This document shows positions 43,770 through 53,009 of a stretch of 64,000 nt of DNA, in pieces (within the stretch, counting starts at the first letter, position 1; every line of letters begins with the position of its first letter). The stretch is from Micromonospora chokoriensis. Lineage in GTDB: Bacteria; Actinomycetota; Actinomycetes; Mycobacteriales; Micromonosporaceae. The stretch is from positions 4,030,001 through 4,094,000 of the forward strand of contig NZ_LT607409.1 of assembly GCF_900091505.1 (NCBI RefSeq), written 5' to 3'. Below the pieces are notes generated by a model. It saw nothing but the letters and a program-made list of their open reading frames with translations. It was not told the DNA's origin and made no database searches. The position numbers were made by a program, and so were the translations under genes.

Positions 43770-45944
43770 ATGACGGGGAACGTAGTGACCGAGATGAACG
43801 TGGTTGGTATTGACGGGCGCGGATACAGCGTTCGAGAGCTGTTTGGTAAAAGGTACGGGCTTGAGCATTATCAACGTGAGTATTCGTGGGAACGTAGTCA
43901 CACGCAAGAGCTATTGTCCGATCTCTCAAGGCGGTTTCTTGCTGAGTGGCGTCCCAATCACGATCGATCTGCTATTCTTGGATACCGCCCCTACTTCTTG
44001 GGATCTTTCGTATGTTATCCCTCCGGAGCTGTAAGGAACCTTGTAGATGGCCAGCAGCGATTCACCACTCTGCATCTTCTCCTGATCCTCATGCAGCGCC
44101 TATTGGTTGACCAGGGGGAGGCCGACACAGCAACTATGGTCGGTCAGCTCGTAAGCACTTATGCCGTCGGTCGTCGAGAGTATACGATCGACGTGCCGGA
44201 GCGGCATGCATGTTTGGAGGCGCTCCGGAACGGGCAATCCTTTGAAGCAACCGCAGGAACGCCAGTTTCGGTGCGAAATTTGTGGGACCGGGCTCAGGAC
44301 CTCACAGAAGACTTTCCCAACGACCTTCGCGACGACGCCCTGCCATTTTTCGCCGACTGGTTGCTCGATCGGGTCTTCATGGTGGAGATCTCAGCCTATG
44401 ACCGCGACCACGGCTGGGAGATCTTTGAGACCATGAATGACCGAGGCGCGCGGCTGACGCCTTTGGATCTCCTTAAGAGCTTCCTCCTATCGAACGCTCA
44501 AGAGGGCCAAGCCGATTTGAATTCGGAATGGCGGGACATGCTGACGCGATTGAGCGTGTTCGGCGCGCAGGTGCCGAACGACTTTTTCAAGGTTCTGCTG
44601 CGTTCAAGGTACGCAGAGGTGGATTCGGGCGATGCAGATCACATTGATCAAGCTTTTCACGAATGGGTGCGCGAGAACCGCGAGCGCATCGGGCTGAGGC
44701 GGGGTGAAGACTTTCGGGCGTTCGTCAACCAGGTAGTGGCACCACTTGCGCGGCGCCACGAAGAGTTGCTGATGGCCTCGGCTCGTTACACGCCCGATTT
44801 GGGCGCGGTCTTCTTCAACGCCATGAATGGCGTATCTGCCCAACTGCCGCTCATCATGGCGGCCATCCATCCTAGCGATACAAACGAACTCTTCCTCGCC
44901 AAAGCATCGCTAATATCTAGCTACCTAGATTTGTTGTACATCCGCAGAGCCGTAAATAACATGTCAGTCCAAGCCCAAGACTTCTTTGATGAAGCAGACC
45001 GGTTGCTGCCGGCTGTCCGAAGATCTTCGACCGTAGGCGAGCTTCGGGAGCTCTTGGGCCGGGAAGCCGCCGCAATAGAGCCAGATTTCTCTGCTATTCC
45101 CTCTTTTGCTCTCCAGGATAATCGGCGTCAAGTTCGATACCTCCTTGCGAGGCTGACGTCCTATGTTGAGTCGAGTAGCGGCAGGCCTAACGAGGTGGCT
45201 CGATACCTTGGCTCCGTTGACGGCGTGCCTTGGGAGGTGGAACATATTTGGGCGAACAAGTTTGAACGGCATCAGAGCGCAGACGTACCCAATGAGCGGC
45301 AGTTTCAAAGATGGAGGAACAACATCGGTGGGCTGCTACTGCTTTCTAAGTCGGACAATGCCAGCTTCGGAGCCGATAAATACGATGTAAAGCTAGAGTT
45401 TTATCGGCAGCGTAACCTGCTTGCTGCCTCGCTTCACGCCCTCTGCTATCGACGCAATCCTTCCTTCGTTCAGTTCCTCAAGACTGCGGGACTAGAGTCA
45501 CAGTTCGTCTCGTATGCCACTGGTTTTGATGTATCTGCTATCAAGCAGCGCGCACATTTGTACCGCGCTCTATGTGAGCGTGTGTGGGATATCGAAAAGC
45601 TCGGCTTCCGGCCGCCGTCAGTCGTGATCCCGCCTCAGCGACGTCGCAGTCGTGCAAGCTATAAGGTAACCTTGGCGCAGCTTATTCAGCATGGTTTCGT
45701 TTCTAGAGGTTCAAGGATCGTCGGAACCAGCAAGGGTTCCAGGTACGAAGCGCAGATTGTAAGAGATGGCCGCATCGCGTTGGAAGATGGACGTGTTTTC
45801 GACTCGCTATCGAATGCTGGTAGCTCTGTTCTCGGTCGTCAATCTTGTAATGGCTGGACGTTTTGGTATATCGAAGCGAGTGGTGGCTGGGTACCGCTCG
45901 CGCAGATCCGGCGCGTAGCGATGGAAAAGGGAATCCTCGAGTGA
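43770..45944 (+). CDS. DUF262/DUF1524 GmrSD-like nuclease inside the type I operon
   Basis: 724 residues. N-terminal DUF262 (ParB/sulfiredoxin-like NTPase) motifs: HYQREYSW, VDGQQRFTTLHLL near residue 95 and FETMNDRGARLTPLDLLKSF. The C-terminal DUF1524 HNH domain has WEVEHIWANKFERH near 490 and RWRNNIGGLLLLSKSDNASF. This is the single-chain GmrSD/BrxU arrangement known from enzymes that cut modified phage DNA. Distinctly lower GC and different codon choice (ATT, AAA, TAT frequent) than the window average. Its place between hsdS and hsdR is unusual. Confidence 0.85.
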   Translation: MTGNVVTEMNVVGIDGRGYSVRELFGKRYGLEHYQREYSWERSHTQELLSDLSRRFLAEWRPNHDRSAILGYRPYFLGSFVCYPSGAVRNLVDGQQRFTTLHLLLILMQRLLVDQGEADTATMVGQLVSTYAVGRREYTIDVPERHACLEALRNGQSFEATAGTPVSVRNLWDRAQDLTEDFPNDLRDDALPFFADWLLDRVFMVEISAYDRDHGWEIFETMNDRGARLTPLDLLKSFLLSNAQEGQADLNSEWRDMLTRLSVFGAQVPNDFFKVLLRSRYAEVDSGDADHIDQAFHEWVRENRERIGLRRGEDFRAFVNQVVAPLARRHEELLMASARYTPDLGAVFFNAMNGVSAQLPLIMAAIHPSDTNELFLAKASLISSYLDLLYIRRAVNNMSVQAQDFFDEADRLLPAVRRSSTVGELRELLGREAAAIEPDFSAIPSFALQDNRRQVRYLLARLTSYVESSSGRPNEVARYLGSVDGVPWEVEHIWANKFERHQSADVPNERQFQRWRNNIGGLLLLSKSDNASFGADKYDVKLEFYRQRNLLAASLHALCYRRNPSFVQFLKTAGLESQFVSYATGFDVSAIKQRAHLYRALCERVWDIEKLGFRPPSVVIPPQRRRSRASYKVTLAQLIQHGFVSRGSRIVGTSKGSRYEAQIVRDGRIALEDGRVFDSLSNAGSSVLGRQSCNGWTFWYIEASGGWVPLAQIRRVAMEKGILE

Positions 45945-46013
45945 TTCACTTCGTGAGCGCTGCGGAATACTCTCCGGGCGCGGGATCCGAGCAGGGATAC
46001 GGAGGTGGCTTTG

Positions 46014-49000
46014 GTGGTTGCGGCCGATCGCGAGCGCGCCTTTGAGGCCGGTATAGAGCGTGCAGTTTCCGATTCTGGGTGGTCGCTCGGGACCGCCAGC
46101 AACTATGTTCGTCAGATGGGGCTAGATACCGCTGAGCTACTCGCATTCATTGGGGCGACTCAGTCGGACCAGTGGGCCAAGTTGCTGGCCTACCACGGGA
46201 ACAACCCCGACGAGGCGCAGCGGCACTTCGCCCAGCACCTTGCCAAGCAGATCGACGAGCGCGGCCCCCTGGACGTCCTCCGCCGTGGCGTCAAGGACAA
46301 GGGCGTCCTCATCCGGCTCGCCTACTTCAAGCCCGCCCACGCCATCACAGACGACGCACTGAAGCTCTACCGCGCCAACCGCCTCACCGTCACCCGCCAG
46401 CTCGCCTACTCGACCAGCAACAACAACACCCTCGACCTGGTCCTCTTCGTCAACGGCATCCCGCTCGCCACGGCCGAGCTGAAGAACCCGCTCACCGGCC
46501 AGACCGTCGAGGATGCCAAGAAGCAGTACCGCGAGACCCGCGACCCGAAGGAACTGCTCTTCGCTCGGCGTACCCTCGTGCACTTCGCCGTGGATCCCGA
46601 CCTGGTCTTCGTCACGACGAAGCTGGCGGGGAAGAAGACCTGGTTCCTGCCCTTCAACACCGGGTCGGACGGGCCGGGCGTCTCCGGCGGTGCCGGCAAC
46701 CCGCCGGCTGGCGCATCCGGTTACCGAAGCTCCTACCTCTGGGAGCAGATCTGGCAACCGGACACGTGGATGGACCTAATCCGGCGGTTCCTGCACACCG
46801 ACAAGGAATCCAAGGCGCTAATCTTCCCGCGCTACCACCAGTGGCATGCGGTCACACAGCTCACCGATCACGCTGCCCGCAACGGATCAGGCCACAACTA
46901 CCTGGTGATGCACTCGGCCGGGTCGGGCAAGTCGAACACCATCGCCTGGCTGGCACACCGGCTCTCCAGCCTGCACACCGCGCCCGCGCTAGATGATGAC
47001 GCTCGGGCCAAGGGGTTGCGCCTCAACGAGCCGGTCTTCGATAAGGTCATCATCATCACCGACCGGGTGGTGCTGGACCGGCAGTTGCAGGACACCGTCT
47101 TCCAGTTCGAGCATGTGCCGGGCGTGGTGCAGCGGATCGACAAGGACTCCGCACAACTCGCCGCCGCCCTCCAGGGCGAGACGGCCAAAGTCGTCATCAC
47201 CACCATGCAGAAATTCCCCTACATCCTCAACCAGGTGCAGGGGCTTCGCGGGAAGCGGTTCGCGGTCATCGTCGACGAGGCGCACTCGTCGCAGTCCGGT
47301 GACTCGGCCGCGGCGTTGAAGAAGGTGCTGCTCAAGCTCGGCAGTGACGACGTGGACGAGTCGGGTGACCTGCTCACCGCGTCGGCGCTGGCCCGGGGCC
47401 GGCACGAGACGCTGTCGTACTTCGCATTCACCGCCACGCCGAAGCCGAAGACCCTTGAGCTCTTCGGCACGCCGCACCCGGTCACCGGCAACCCGCAGCC
47501 GTTCCACACGTACTCGATGCGGCAAGCCATCGACGAGGGCTTCATCCTCGACGTGCTGCGCAATTACCTGACCTACAAGTCGTACTGGAAGCTGGCCAAC
47601 GCTAACCCCGACGACCCCGAGGTCGATCCGAAAAAGGCCGGTGCCCAGCTCGCCCGCTTCGCCAGTCTGCACCCCACGATGCAGGCACAGAAGGCCGAGA
47701 TCATCGTCGAGCACTTTCGGAAGCACACCGCGCCGCGCCTGGGCAACCGCGCCAAGGCCATGGTCGTCACCAGCACCCGCGAGGCCGCCGTCCGCCTACA
47801 CGCCGCCATCAAGAAGTACGTCGAGATGCAGGGCTACGTCGGCTGCGACTCCCTGGTCGCCTTCTCCGGCGACCTTGAGGTTGACGGCGTCGAGCACACC
47901 GAAGCGCGGAGCAACGGGTTCAGCGAGGGCGAGCTGCCCGAGCGGTTCGCCTACACCTCCGCCGACGACAAGCATGCCGGCACGCCCAAGGCCAAGCAGG
48001 ACGTCGAGTACAAGATCCTGGTCGTCGCCGAGAAGTACCAGACTGGCTTCGACCAGCCGCTGCTCACCACGATGTACGTGGACAAGCTGCTCAAGAACGT
48101 AGCCGCGGTGCAGACCCTCTCCCGGCTCAATCGGACCCACCCGCTCAAGGCGCAGGGTGACGTCTTCGTCCTCGACTTCGTCAACGAGGCCGGCGACATC
48201 GCCGAGCAGTTCAAGCCGTACTTCGAGACCGCCGCCACCACCCCCACGGACCCCAACCTGCTCTACACCGCCCAAAACGGGGTGACGGCCTACCCGGTCC
48301 TGGTCAACTCGGAGATGCAGGCGTACGTCGAAGCTCTGCTCGCCACCGAGCAGAAGGCAACCAGCGACACCGCACTTCAGCGGGCACACGGCGCCCTCTA
48401 CCGCTTCACGGAGCCGGCCGTGCAGCGCTTCAACGCCCTGGCCGCCGACGACGCCGAGGCCGCGGACACCTTCCGGGCCGCGCTGCGCGACTACACCCGG
48501 ATGTACGCGTTCCTCAGTCAGGTCGTGCCGTACCACGACGAGGACCTGGAGCGGCTCTATCTGTACGGGCGGGCACTGCTAAACCGGCTACCCCGCCGGC
48601 AGGATCCAAGCGTCGACATCGGTGAGGTGCAGCTGACCCACTTGCGGGTCAGCAAGACCGGCGAACATGACGCGTCGCTGTCGCCCGAGGGCGAGCAGAT
48701 GCTGCCGGGTTTCCTCGGCGGGGCAGCGGGCGGGCAGCGCGACCTGGAGAAGGTCGTGTTGTCCGAGCTGATCGATGCGTTCAACGACCGGTTCGGCATC
48801 GGTCTGGGCGAGTCGGACAAGGTCTGGGTCGAGCAGCAGATCGTCGCGCTCGCCGAGGACGGCACCCTCGAAGCCGCCGCGATGGTCAACGACGAGAGCA
48901 ACTTCGGTGTTGTCTGCGACAAGCGCATCGAGGACGTAATCCTGTCCCGCCACGACGACAACGGCAAGCTGATGCAGCGCTATCTGGACGATGACAGCCT

Positions 49001-49073
49001 GCGCTCGCAACTGAACCAGTTCGCCCGCCGGCAGGCATACCAGATGATCCGCCGCCGCAAGGGCATCGCCTGA
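46014..49073 (+). CDS. hsdR: Type I restriction endonuclease subunit
   Basis: About 1019 residues. I place the start at GTG 46014 because GGAGG at 46001-46005 lies eight bases away; GTG 46005 or TTG 46011 are possible. The N-terminal nuclease has the PD-(D/E)xK pattern (LDLVLFVNG ... ATAELKNP near residues 140-160). The SF2 translocase follows: Walker A HSAGSGKSNT near 304, DEAH in VIVDEAHSSQ, FTATPKPKT and the motif VI-like TLSRLNRTHP. It cuts unmethylated DNA after ATP-driven translocation. The first ~45 codons share the low GC of the preceding cassette; from about 46150 the sequence returns to high GC. Confidence 0.92.
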   Translation: MVAADRERAFEAGIERAVSDSGWSLGTASNYVRQMGLDTAELLAFIGATQSDQWAKLLAYHGNNPDEAQRHFAQHLAKQIDERGPLDVLRRGVKDKGVLIRLAYFKPAHAITDDALKLYRANRLTVTRQLAYSTSNNNTLDLVLFVNGIPLATAELKNPLTGQTVEDAKKQYRETRDPKELLFARRTLVHFAVDPDLVFVTTKLAGKKTWFLPFNTGSDGPGVSGGAGNPPAGASGYRSSYLWEQIWQPDTWMDLIRRFLHTDKESKALIFPRYHQWHAVTQLTDHAARNGSGHNYLVMHSAGSGKSNTIAWLAHRLSSLHTAPALDDDARAKGLRLNEPVFDKVIIITDRVVLDRQLQDTVFQFEHVPGVVQRIDKDSAQLAAALQGETAKVVITTMQKFPYILNQVQGLRGKRFAVIVDEAHSSQSGDSAAALKKVLLKLGSDDVDESGDLLTASALARGRHETLSYFAFTATPKPKTLELFGTPHPVTGNPQPFHTYSMRQAIDEGFILDVLRNYLTYKSYWKLANANPDDPEVDPKKAGAQLARFASLHPTMQAQKAEIIVEHFRKHTAPRLGNRAKAMVVTSTREAAVRLHAAIKKYVEMQGYVGCDSLVAFSGDLEVDGVEHTEARSNGFSEGELPERFAYTSADDKHAGTPKAKQDVEYKILVVAEKYQTGFDQPLLTTMYVDKLLKNVAAVQTLSRLNRTHPLKAQGDVFVLDFVNEAGDIAEQFKPYFETAATTPTDPNLLYTAQNGVTAYPVLVNSEMQAYVEALLATEQKATSDTALQRAHGALYRFTEPAVQRFNALAADDAEAADTFRAALRDYTRMYAFLSQVVPYHDEDLERLYLYGRALLNRLPRRQDPSVDIGEVQLTHLRVSKTGEHDASLSPEGEQMLPGFLGGAAGGQRDLEKVVLSELIDAFNDRFGIGLGESDKVWVEQQIVALAEDGTLEAAAMVNDESNFGVVCDKRIEDVILSRHDDNGKLMQRYLDDDSLRSQLNQFARRQAYQMIRRRKGIA

Positions 49074-49175
49074 GCGCTCAGGCTCGACGCCTATCGCGAG
49101 CTGAATGACTTGTACGGTGGCAGGCACTAGCAGCATCGACAGTGGCAATTGGCCGCGACGCGCAGTGGGGGTTTG

Positions 49176-50765
49176 ATGCGGGCGCAGGAGCGCGTCGCCG
49201 ACCGGTACGAGTTGACGTACCCGCTCGGCCACGGCGGCATGGGGGAGGTGTGGGGTGGCTTCGACGAAAAGCTCGACCGGCCAGTCGCCATCAAGTTCCT
49301 CCGCAAGCTCACCATCCCGGAGATCGAGCGAAACAACGCGGTCGAACGGTTCATGCGGGAGGCACGGGTCACCGCCCGGCTGGACCATCCGGGTGTGCCG
49401 AGCGTCCACGATGTCGGCCACCACGGTGACGACGTCTACATCGTCATGCAGCTCGTGCCGGGCTTGCTCCTTTCCGACCTGATCGCCGAGCGTGGCCGGC
49501 TCGCCGTGCCGTGGGCAGCCGCCATCGGCGCGCAGATCTGCTCGGTGCTCGCCGTCGCGCACGCCGCCTCCCTGGTGCACCGCGACCTCAAGCCGCAGAA
49601 CCTGATGGTCACGCCGACCGGATCTGTCAAGGTCCTCGACTTCGGGGTGGCCGCGCTGCTGGGCCCGGACGTTCCCCGACTGACTGCGACCGCCCACACA
49701 CTGGGCACGCCGACCTACATGGCACCGGAGCAAGCACTCAACAGTGCGGTGGGGCCGCGCGCGGACCTGTACGCGCTGGGCTGCGTGCTGTTTGAGCTGC
49801 TGACCGGCGAGCCGCCGTACCGCGCGGACAGCGCGCTCGGCCTGCTGCACCGGCACATGAACGACCCGATTCCGTCAGTCAGCGACCATCGCGCTGGTAT
49901 GCCCGACGGTCTTGTGCGGCTCGTCGGCCGGCTGCTCGCCAAGGACCCGCAGGACCGGCCCGGTTCCGCCGCCGAGGTGTACGAGGCCTTGGCGCCGCTA
50001 GGAGTGGTCGAGGCCGGGTTGGCCGACGATCTGGCGGTGACGGTTGCCGACGGCCAATCCGTCGATCCGACCATGCCCCAGCGTTATCCGTTCGGTCCGC
50101 TGCCGCCGCGGACGCCGCCCGCACCGACCAGGGTGGACATCGTCCGGCCACGTTTGGCGCCGGAGGTCGTCGAGCCGCTGTCCCTCGACGAGTTGACCGA
50201 GGTAGAGGAGCGCGTCTGGGAACTGGCCGAAGAGGAGCGGTTCACCCAGGCCGCCGCATTACTGGAATCGGCACTACGGCCGGTACTCAAGGGTCACGCG
50301 GTGAAGCAGCCGCGGATCCTCGAACTGCGGCTCCACTTGGCGAACCTGTACGTGCTGGCGGGTGCGTTCCGGCAGGCGCTACCAGCATTTCAGCGGCTCA
50401 TCCCAGACCTAAAGGAGCGGCCGGTCCCCGATCGCGAGCTGATCTGGCAGTGCCGGCAGCAGGCCGCCATGTGCCAGATCGAGGTGGGCGAGGCGCCGGC
50501 CGCGCTGTTCGCGTTGCGCGCTTTGCTTGACGACGAGCAGCAGGCAGTGGCGCCCGACTCGCCGGAGCTCTTCGCCCTGCGCCACCAGATCGCCATGCTG
50601 ACCGGTGGCATCGGCGACGTGACAGGCGCTCAGCGTCAGCTCGAAGGCCTGATCGTCGACATGCGAGCCCGGTGGGGCCCGGACGCGGTGGCGATCGAGG
50701 AGATCCGGCAGCTGCTGGACCGCTTGGGCCAGACTGCGGAACCGGCAGAAGAACCCGACGAGTGA
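49176..50765 (+). CDS. Serine/threonine protein kinase with TPR-like tail
   Basis: 529 residues from ATG 49176 (GGGGG just upstream; an earlier in-frame GTG is less likely). Kinase domain, residues about 8-275: glycine loop LGHGGMGEVW, VAIK Lys near 38, catalytic HRDLKPQNLM near 137, DFGVA near 155 and APEQ. All catalytic residues are present. No transmembrane helix, unlike PknB-type receptors. The C-terminal ~170 residues (ERFTQAAALLESALRPVL, FRQALPAFQRLIPDL) are TPR-like. Placed 100 bp after hsdR and followed by a DUF4145 gene, so it probably belongs to the defence operon. Confidence 0.88.
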   Translation: MRAQERVADRYELTYPLGHGGMGEVWGGFDEKLDRPVAIKFLRKLTIPEIERNNAVERFMREARVTARLDHPGVPSVHDVGHHGDDVYIVMQLVPGLLLSDLIAERGRLAVPWAAAIGAQICSVLAVAHAASLVHRDLKPQNLMVTPTGSVKVLDFGVAALLGPDVPRLTATAHTLGTPTYMAPEQALNSAVGPRADLYALGCVLFELLTGEPPYRADSALGLLHRHMNDPIPSVSDHRAGMPDGLVRLVGRLLAKDPQDRPGSAAEVYEALAPLGVVEAGLADDLAVTVADGQSVDPTMPQRYPFGPLPPRTPPAPTRVDIVRPRLAPEVVEPLSLDELTEVEERVWELAEEERFTQAAALLESALRPVLKGHAVKQPRILELRLHLANLYVLAGAFRQALPAFQRLIPDLKERPVPDRELIWQCRQQAAMCQIEVGEAPAALFALRALLDDEQQAVAPDSPELFALRHQIAMLTGGIGDVTGAQRQLEGLIVDMRARWGPDAVAIEEIRQLLDRLGQTAEPAEEPDE

Positions 50766-50817
50766 GGTATGCCGTCTGCCGCCCAGCGACGTCCAACCTA
50801 CGGAATTGGAGCGATCT

Positions 50818-51600
50818 TTGAATCCGACGACGTTTGCCGACCTGCGGGCGCTCGCCAGCGCCTTTGCTGCTGATGACTGGCCTCACCTCCTTTGTCCGAT
50901 CTGTGGCCGGGGCAGCCTGAAGGCGGGGAAGGTGAACTCGGTGGAGACCGCCCGGTCGAGGGAGATGCACGACCACGAGGCCTGGGAGCCTGACTTCATT
51001 CGTGGTTTCTTTCAGGTCGTGCTCGTCTGTGGAGGGGCGGAATGCGGTGAGGTGGTGCTGGCGTCCGGCGAGATGACGGTTGGACCAGTCGTCAGCTCGA
51101 GCCACGACTGGACCTACTCCGAGTTCTACCTGATGCGCCACCTCATGCCGGCCCTGGTGCCGATCGCCTTCCCTGAGCGCACGCCCAATCCTGTCAAGGA
51201 TCGTGTGCTGGAGGCGTCCAGGCTGCTTTACTTCGACGCAAGCGCGGCAGGGAACAGGATTCGCACTGCCGTGGAGGAGTTGCTGACTCATCAGAAGGTG
51301 CCGCGAACCACCTCGTCCAGCGGCAAGCGGCGTCGGCTGACCGCGCATCACCGGATCGATCGGTTCCGGGCGAAGAATTCAGAGGCAGCTAACCTCCTGG
51401 AAGCGGTCAAGTGGATCGGGAACGACGCCAGCCACGAGGTCGCCCTGTCTCCGCTTGAGGTGATCGACGGCCTAGAATTGTTGGAGGGCGCCCTCCAGCT
51501 CATCTACAACGACAAGACGCAGCGCCTGACCAATCTTGCCAAGAGGATCAACCTGCGGAAGACCAGCGTCAAGCCGAAGCCGCGCAGCGGTAGGCCCTAA
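50818..51600 (+). CDS. DUF4145 (HEPN-like) protein
   Basis: 260 residues from TTG 50818, chosen for GGAG six bases upstream. An N-terminal zinc-ribbon-like Cys set (LLCPICGRGSLKAG ... VCGGAECGE) precedes the DUF4145 domain, with AGNRIRTAVEELL near residue 150 and EAVKWIGNDASHEV near 205; the Arg/Glu and GN-x-x-SH residues are the conserved face of this HEPN-related fold. DUF4145 proteins accompany many type I restriction systems and may be RNases or adaptors. Probably the last gene of the operon. Confidence 0.85.
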   Translation: MNPTTFADLRALASAFAADDWPHLLCPICGRGSLKAGKVNSVETARSREMHDHEAWEPDFIRGFFQVVLVCGGAECGEVVLASGEMTVGPVVSSSHDWTYSEFYLMRHLMPALVPIAFPERTPNPVKDRVLEASRLLYFDASAAGNRIRTAVEELLTHQKVPRTTSSSGKRRRLTAHHRIDRFRAKNSEAANLLEAVKWIGNDASHEVALSPLEVIDGLELLEGALQLIYNDKTQRLTNLAKRINLRKTSVKPKPRSGRP

Positions 51601-51695
51601 CCGAGGGCCTGCGTTTCCTCTAGGCGCCAGCGCATACGAGATGTCCCGCCCACCCGTGGGACTACTCCGCCGGTTCGCGGTCGGGCCGGTGTCGA

Positions 51696-51899
51696 TCACA
51701 CCCGGGACGGGTTGTCCTTGATGGAGGAGACGAAGGCTGACCAGGCCTTCGGCGGAAACATCAGCCCGGGTCCCCGCAGGTCCTTCGAGTCGCGTACAGC
51801 GACAACGCCGGCGAGGTTGTCGGCGACCTCGACGCAGGCGCCGCCGTTGTCGCCGCTGCGGGTGCTCTTGCGCCAGATAGCGCCGGTCAGGTCAGCCAT
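51696..51899 (-). CDS. DUF397-domain protein
   Basis: 67 residues. The sequence IWRKSTRSGDNGGACVEVAD then VAVRDSKDLRGPGLMF is the standard DUF397 pattern (W-x-KS-x-x-S-x-x-x-GxCVEVA...VRDSK). These tiny actinobacterial proteins are encoded next to HTH/DUF5753 regulators and modulate them, often in development or antibiotic control. Start ATG 51899 overlaps the regulator's end by 8 bp. Confidence 0.92.
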   Translation of the reverse strand: MADLTGAIWRKSTRSGDNGGACVEVADNLAGVVAVRDSKDLRGPGLMFPPKAWSAFVSSIKDNPSRV

Positions 51900-52779
51900 T
51901 TCGCATCTCCCCGGAGATCCTCTTGATCATGTCTTTCGATTCTGCCTCGCCGAGGGCCATCGCATCCAGCCCTCCCCAGACGCGTTCGTACGCGGCTAAC
52001 TCGTCAGGCTTGTCGAGGTAGAGCGCCCCGGTCAGCGACTCGCTGTAGACGACTGACGGTTCCGGGGCTGCTCTGCCGCCCTTGGTGGGCGGGAAGTCGA
52101 GGATCATGACGGTACCGGCGACCGCGCCGGGGTGTGGTCCCGCAGCCAGTGGTAGCACTCGGACGGACACATTCGGTAGCTCTGACACCCTAAGTAGGTG
52201 GTCGAGTTGCGCGGTCATGACGTTGGAGCCGCCGACCGTGCGTCGAAGCACTGCCTCTGACAACACCGACTCCAGCCGTGGCGCCGGAGGAAGCCGCCGG
52301 ACGAGTAGCGCCTGCCGCTGAAGCCTTACTTGGACGGCGCGCTCCCTCTCCTCGTCGCTGAGGATCCTGCCGCGCCGGATCAGCGCGTCGGCGTAGCCCT
52401 TGGTCTGCAGGATGCCGGGGATCAGAGACTCGTCGAAGCCTCTGAGCCGCGAAGCGGCGGACTCCAGGCCGACGTAGAGCTCGAACCAGTTCGGCACCGC
52501 ATCGCCGTACGCGTGCCACCAGCCCTTCGACTTCGTCTCCACGGCCAGCCCGCGCATCGCCTCGGTCATCTCCGGCGACACCCCGTACAGCTCGCACATC
52601 GCCTTGACGTCGAGCACCCGAACCGAGCCCTGGCCGCATTCGAGGCGCCAAATCTTCTGCCGGCTGTACTCGAGGGCTTCGGCGGCGGCGTCGAGCGTCA
52701 CCCCGGCCTCGTTGCGGAACTGCCGCAGCAGCCGGCCGAGCTGCCGACGCGGCACTGTCGATCCGATGTCGTCGGGCAT
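51892..52779 (-). CDS. HTH regulator with DUF5753 domain
   Basis: 295 residues from ATG 52779 (GGGAG at proper spacing). Residues about 10-70 form an XRE helix-turn-helix (RQLGRLLRQFRNEAGVTLDA, ALEYSRQKIWRLE); the remainder is the DUF5753 ligand-binding-like domain (YVGLESAASRLRGFDESLIP, GILQTKGYADALI). This family (BldB/WhiJ-type loci) always pairs with DUF397 proteins and regulates nearby or developmental genes in actinobacteria. Not part of the restriction operon by orientation. Confidence 0.92.
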   Translation of the reverse strand: MPDDIGSTVPRRQLGRLLRQFRNEAGVTLDAAAEALEYSRQKIWRLECGQGSVRVLDVKAMCELYGVSPEMTEAMRGLAVETKSKGWWHAYGDAVPNWFELYVGLESAASRLRGFDESLIPGILQTKGYADALIRRGRILSDEERERAVQVRLQRQALLVRRLPPAPRLESVLSEAVLRRTVGGSNVMTAQLDHLLRVSELPNVSVRVLPLAAGPHPGAVAGTVMILDFPPTKGGRAAPEPSVVYSESLTGALYLDKPDELAAYERVWGGLDAMALGEAESKDMIKRISGEMRNG

Positions 52780-52800
52780 CCGCACACTCCCTGGTTCCAG

Positions 52801-52816
52801 CACGCAACACTGCGTG
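52801..52816. promoter_or_regulatory. Inverted repeat upstream of the HTH/DUF5753 gene
   Basis: CACGCA-ACAC-TGCGTG at 52801-52816, 22 bp upstream of the regulator's start codon in the 230-bp divergent region shared with the DivIVA-domain gene. Candidate autoregulatory site; not tested. Confidence 0.4.
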
Positions 52817-53009
52817 ACCTGCTCCTGCAACTCCTACGGGTTCCAGCAAAGAAAGTCAATGCACAACGGGGAAATTGCGGTTTAGAACGTTGCGTTTCCA
52901 CTCCGGACTGTCGCAGGCTGATCACAGCGCGGCGGCCGTCCGGTCCCCCCGAACGGCCGCCGTGTTTCCCCGAACCCCTCGCCACTCCGTGTCCGGAAGG
53001 CAGGCAGAC

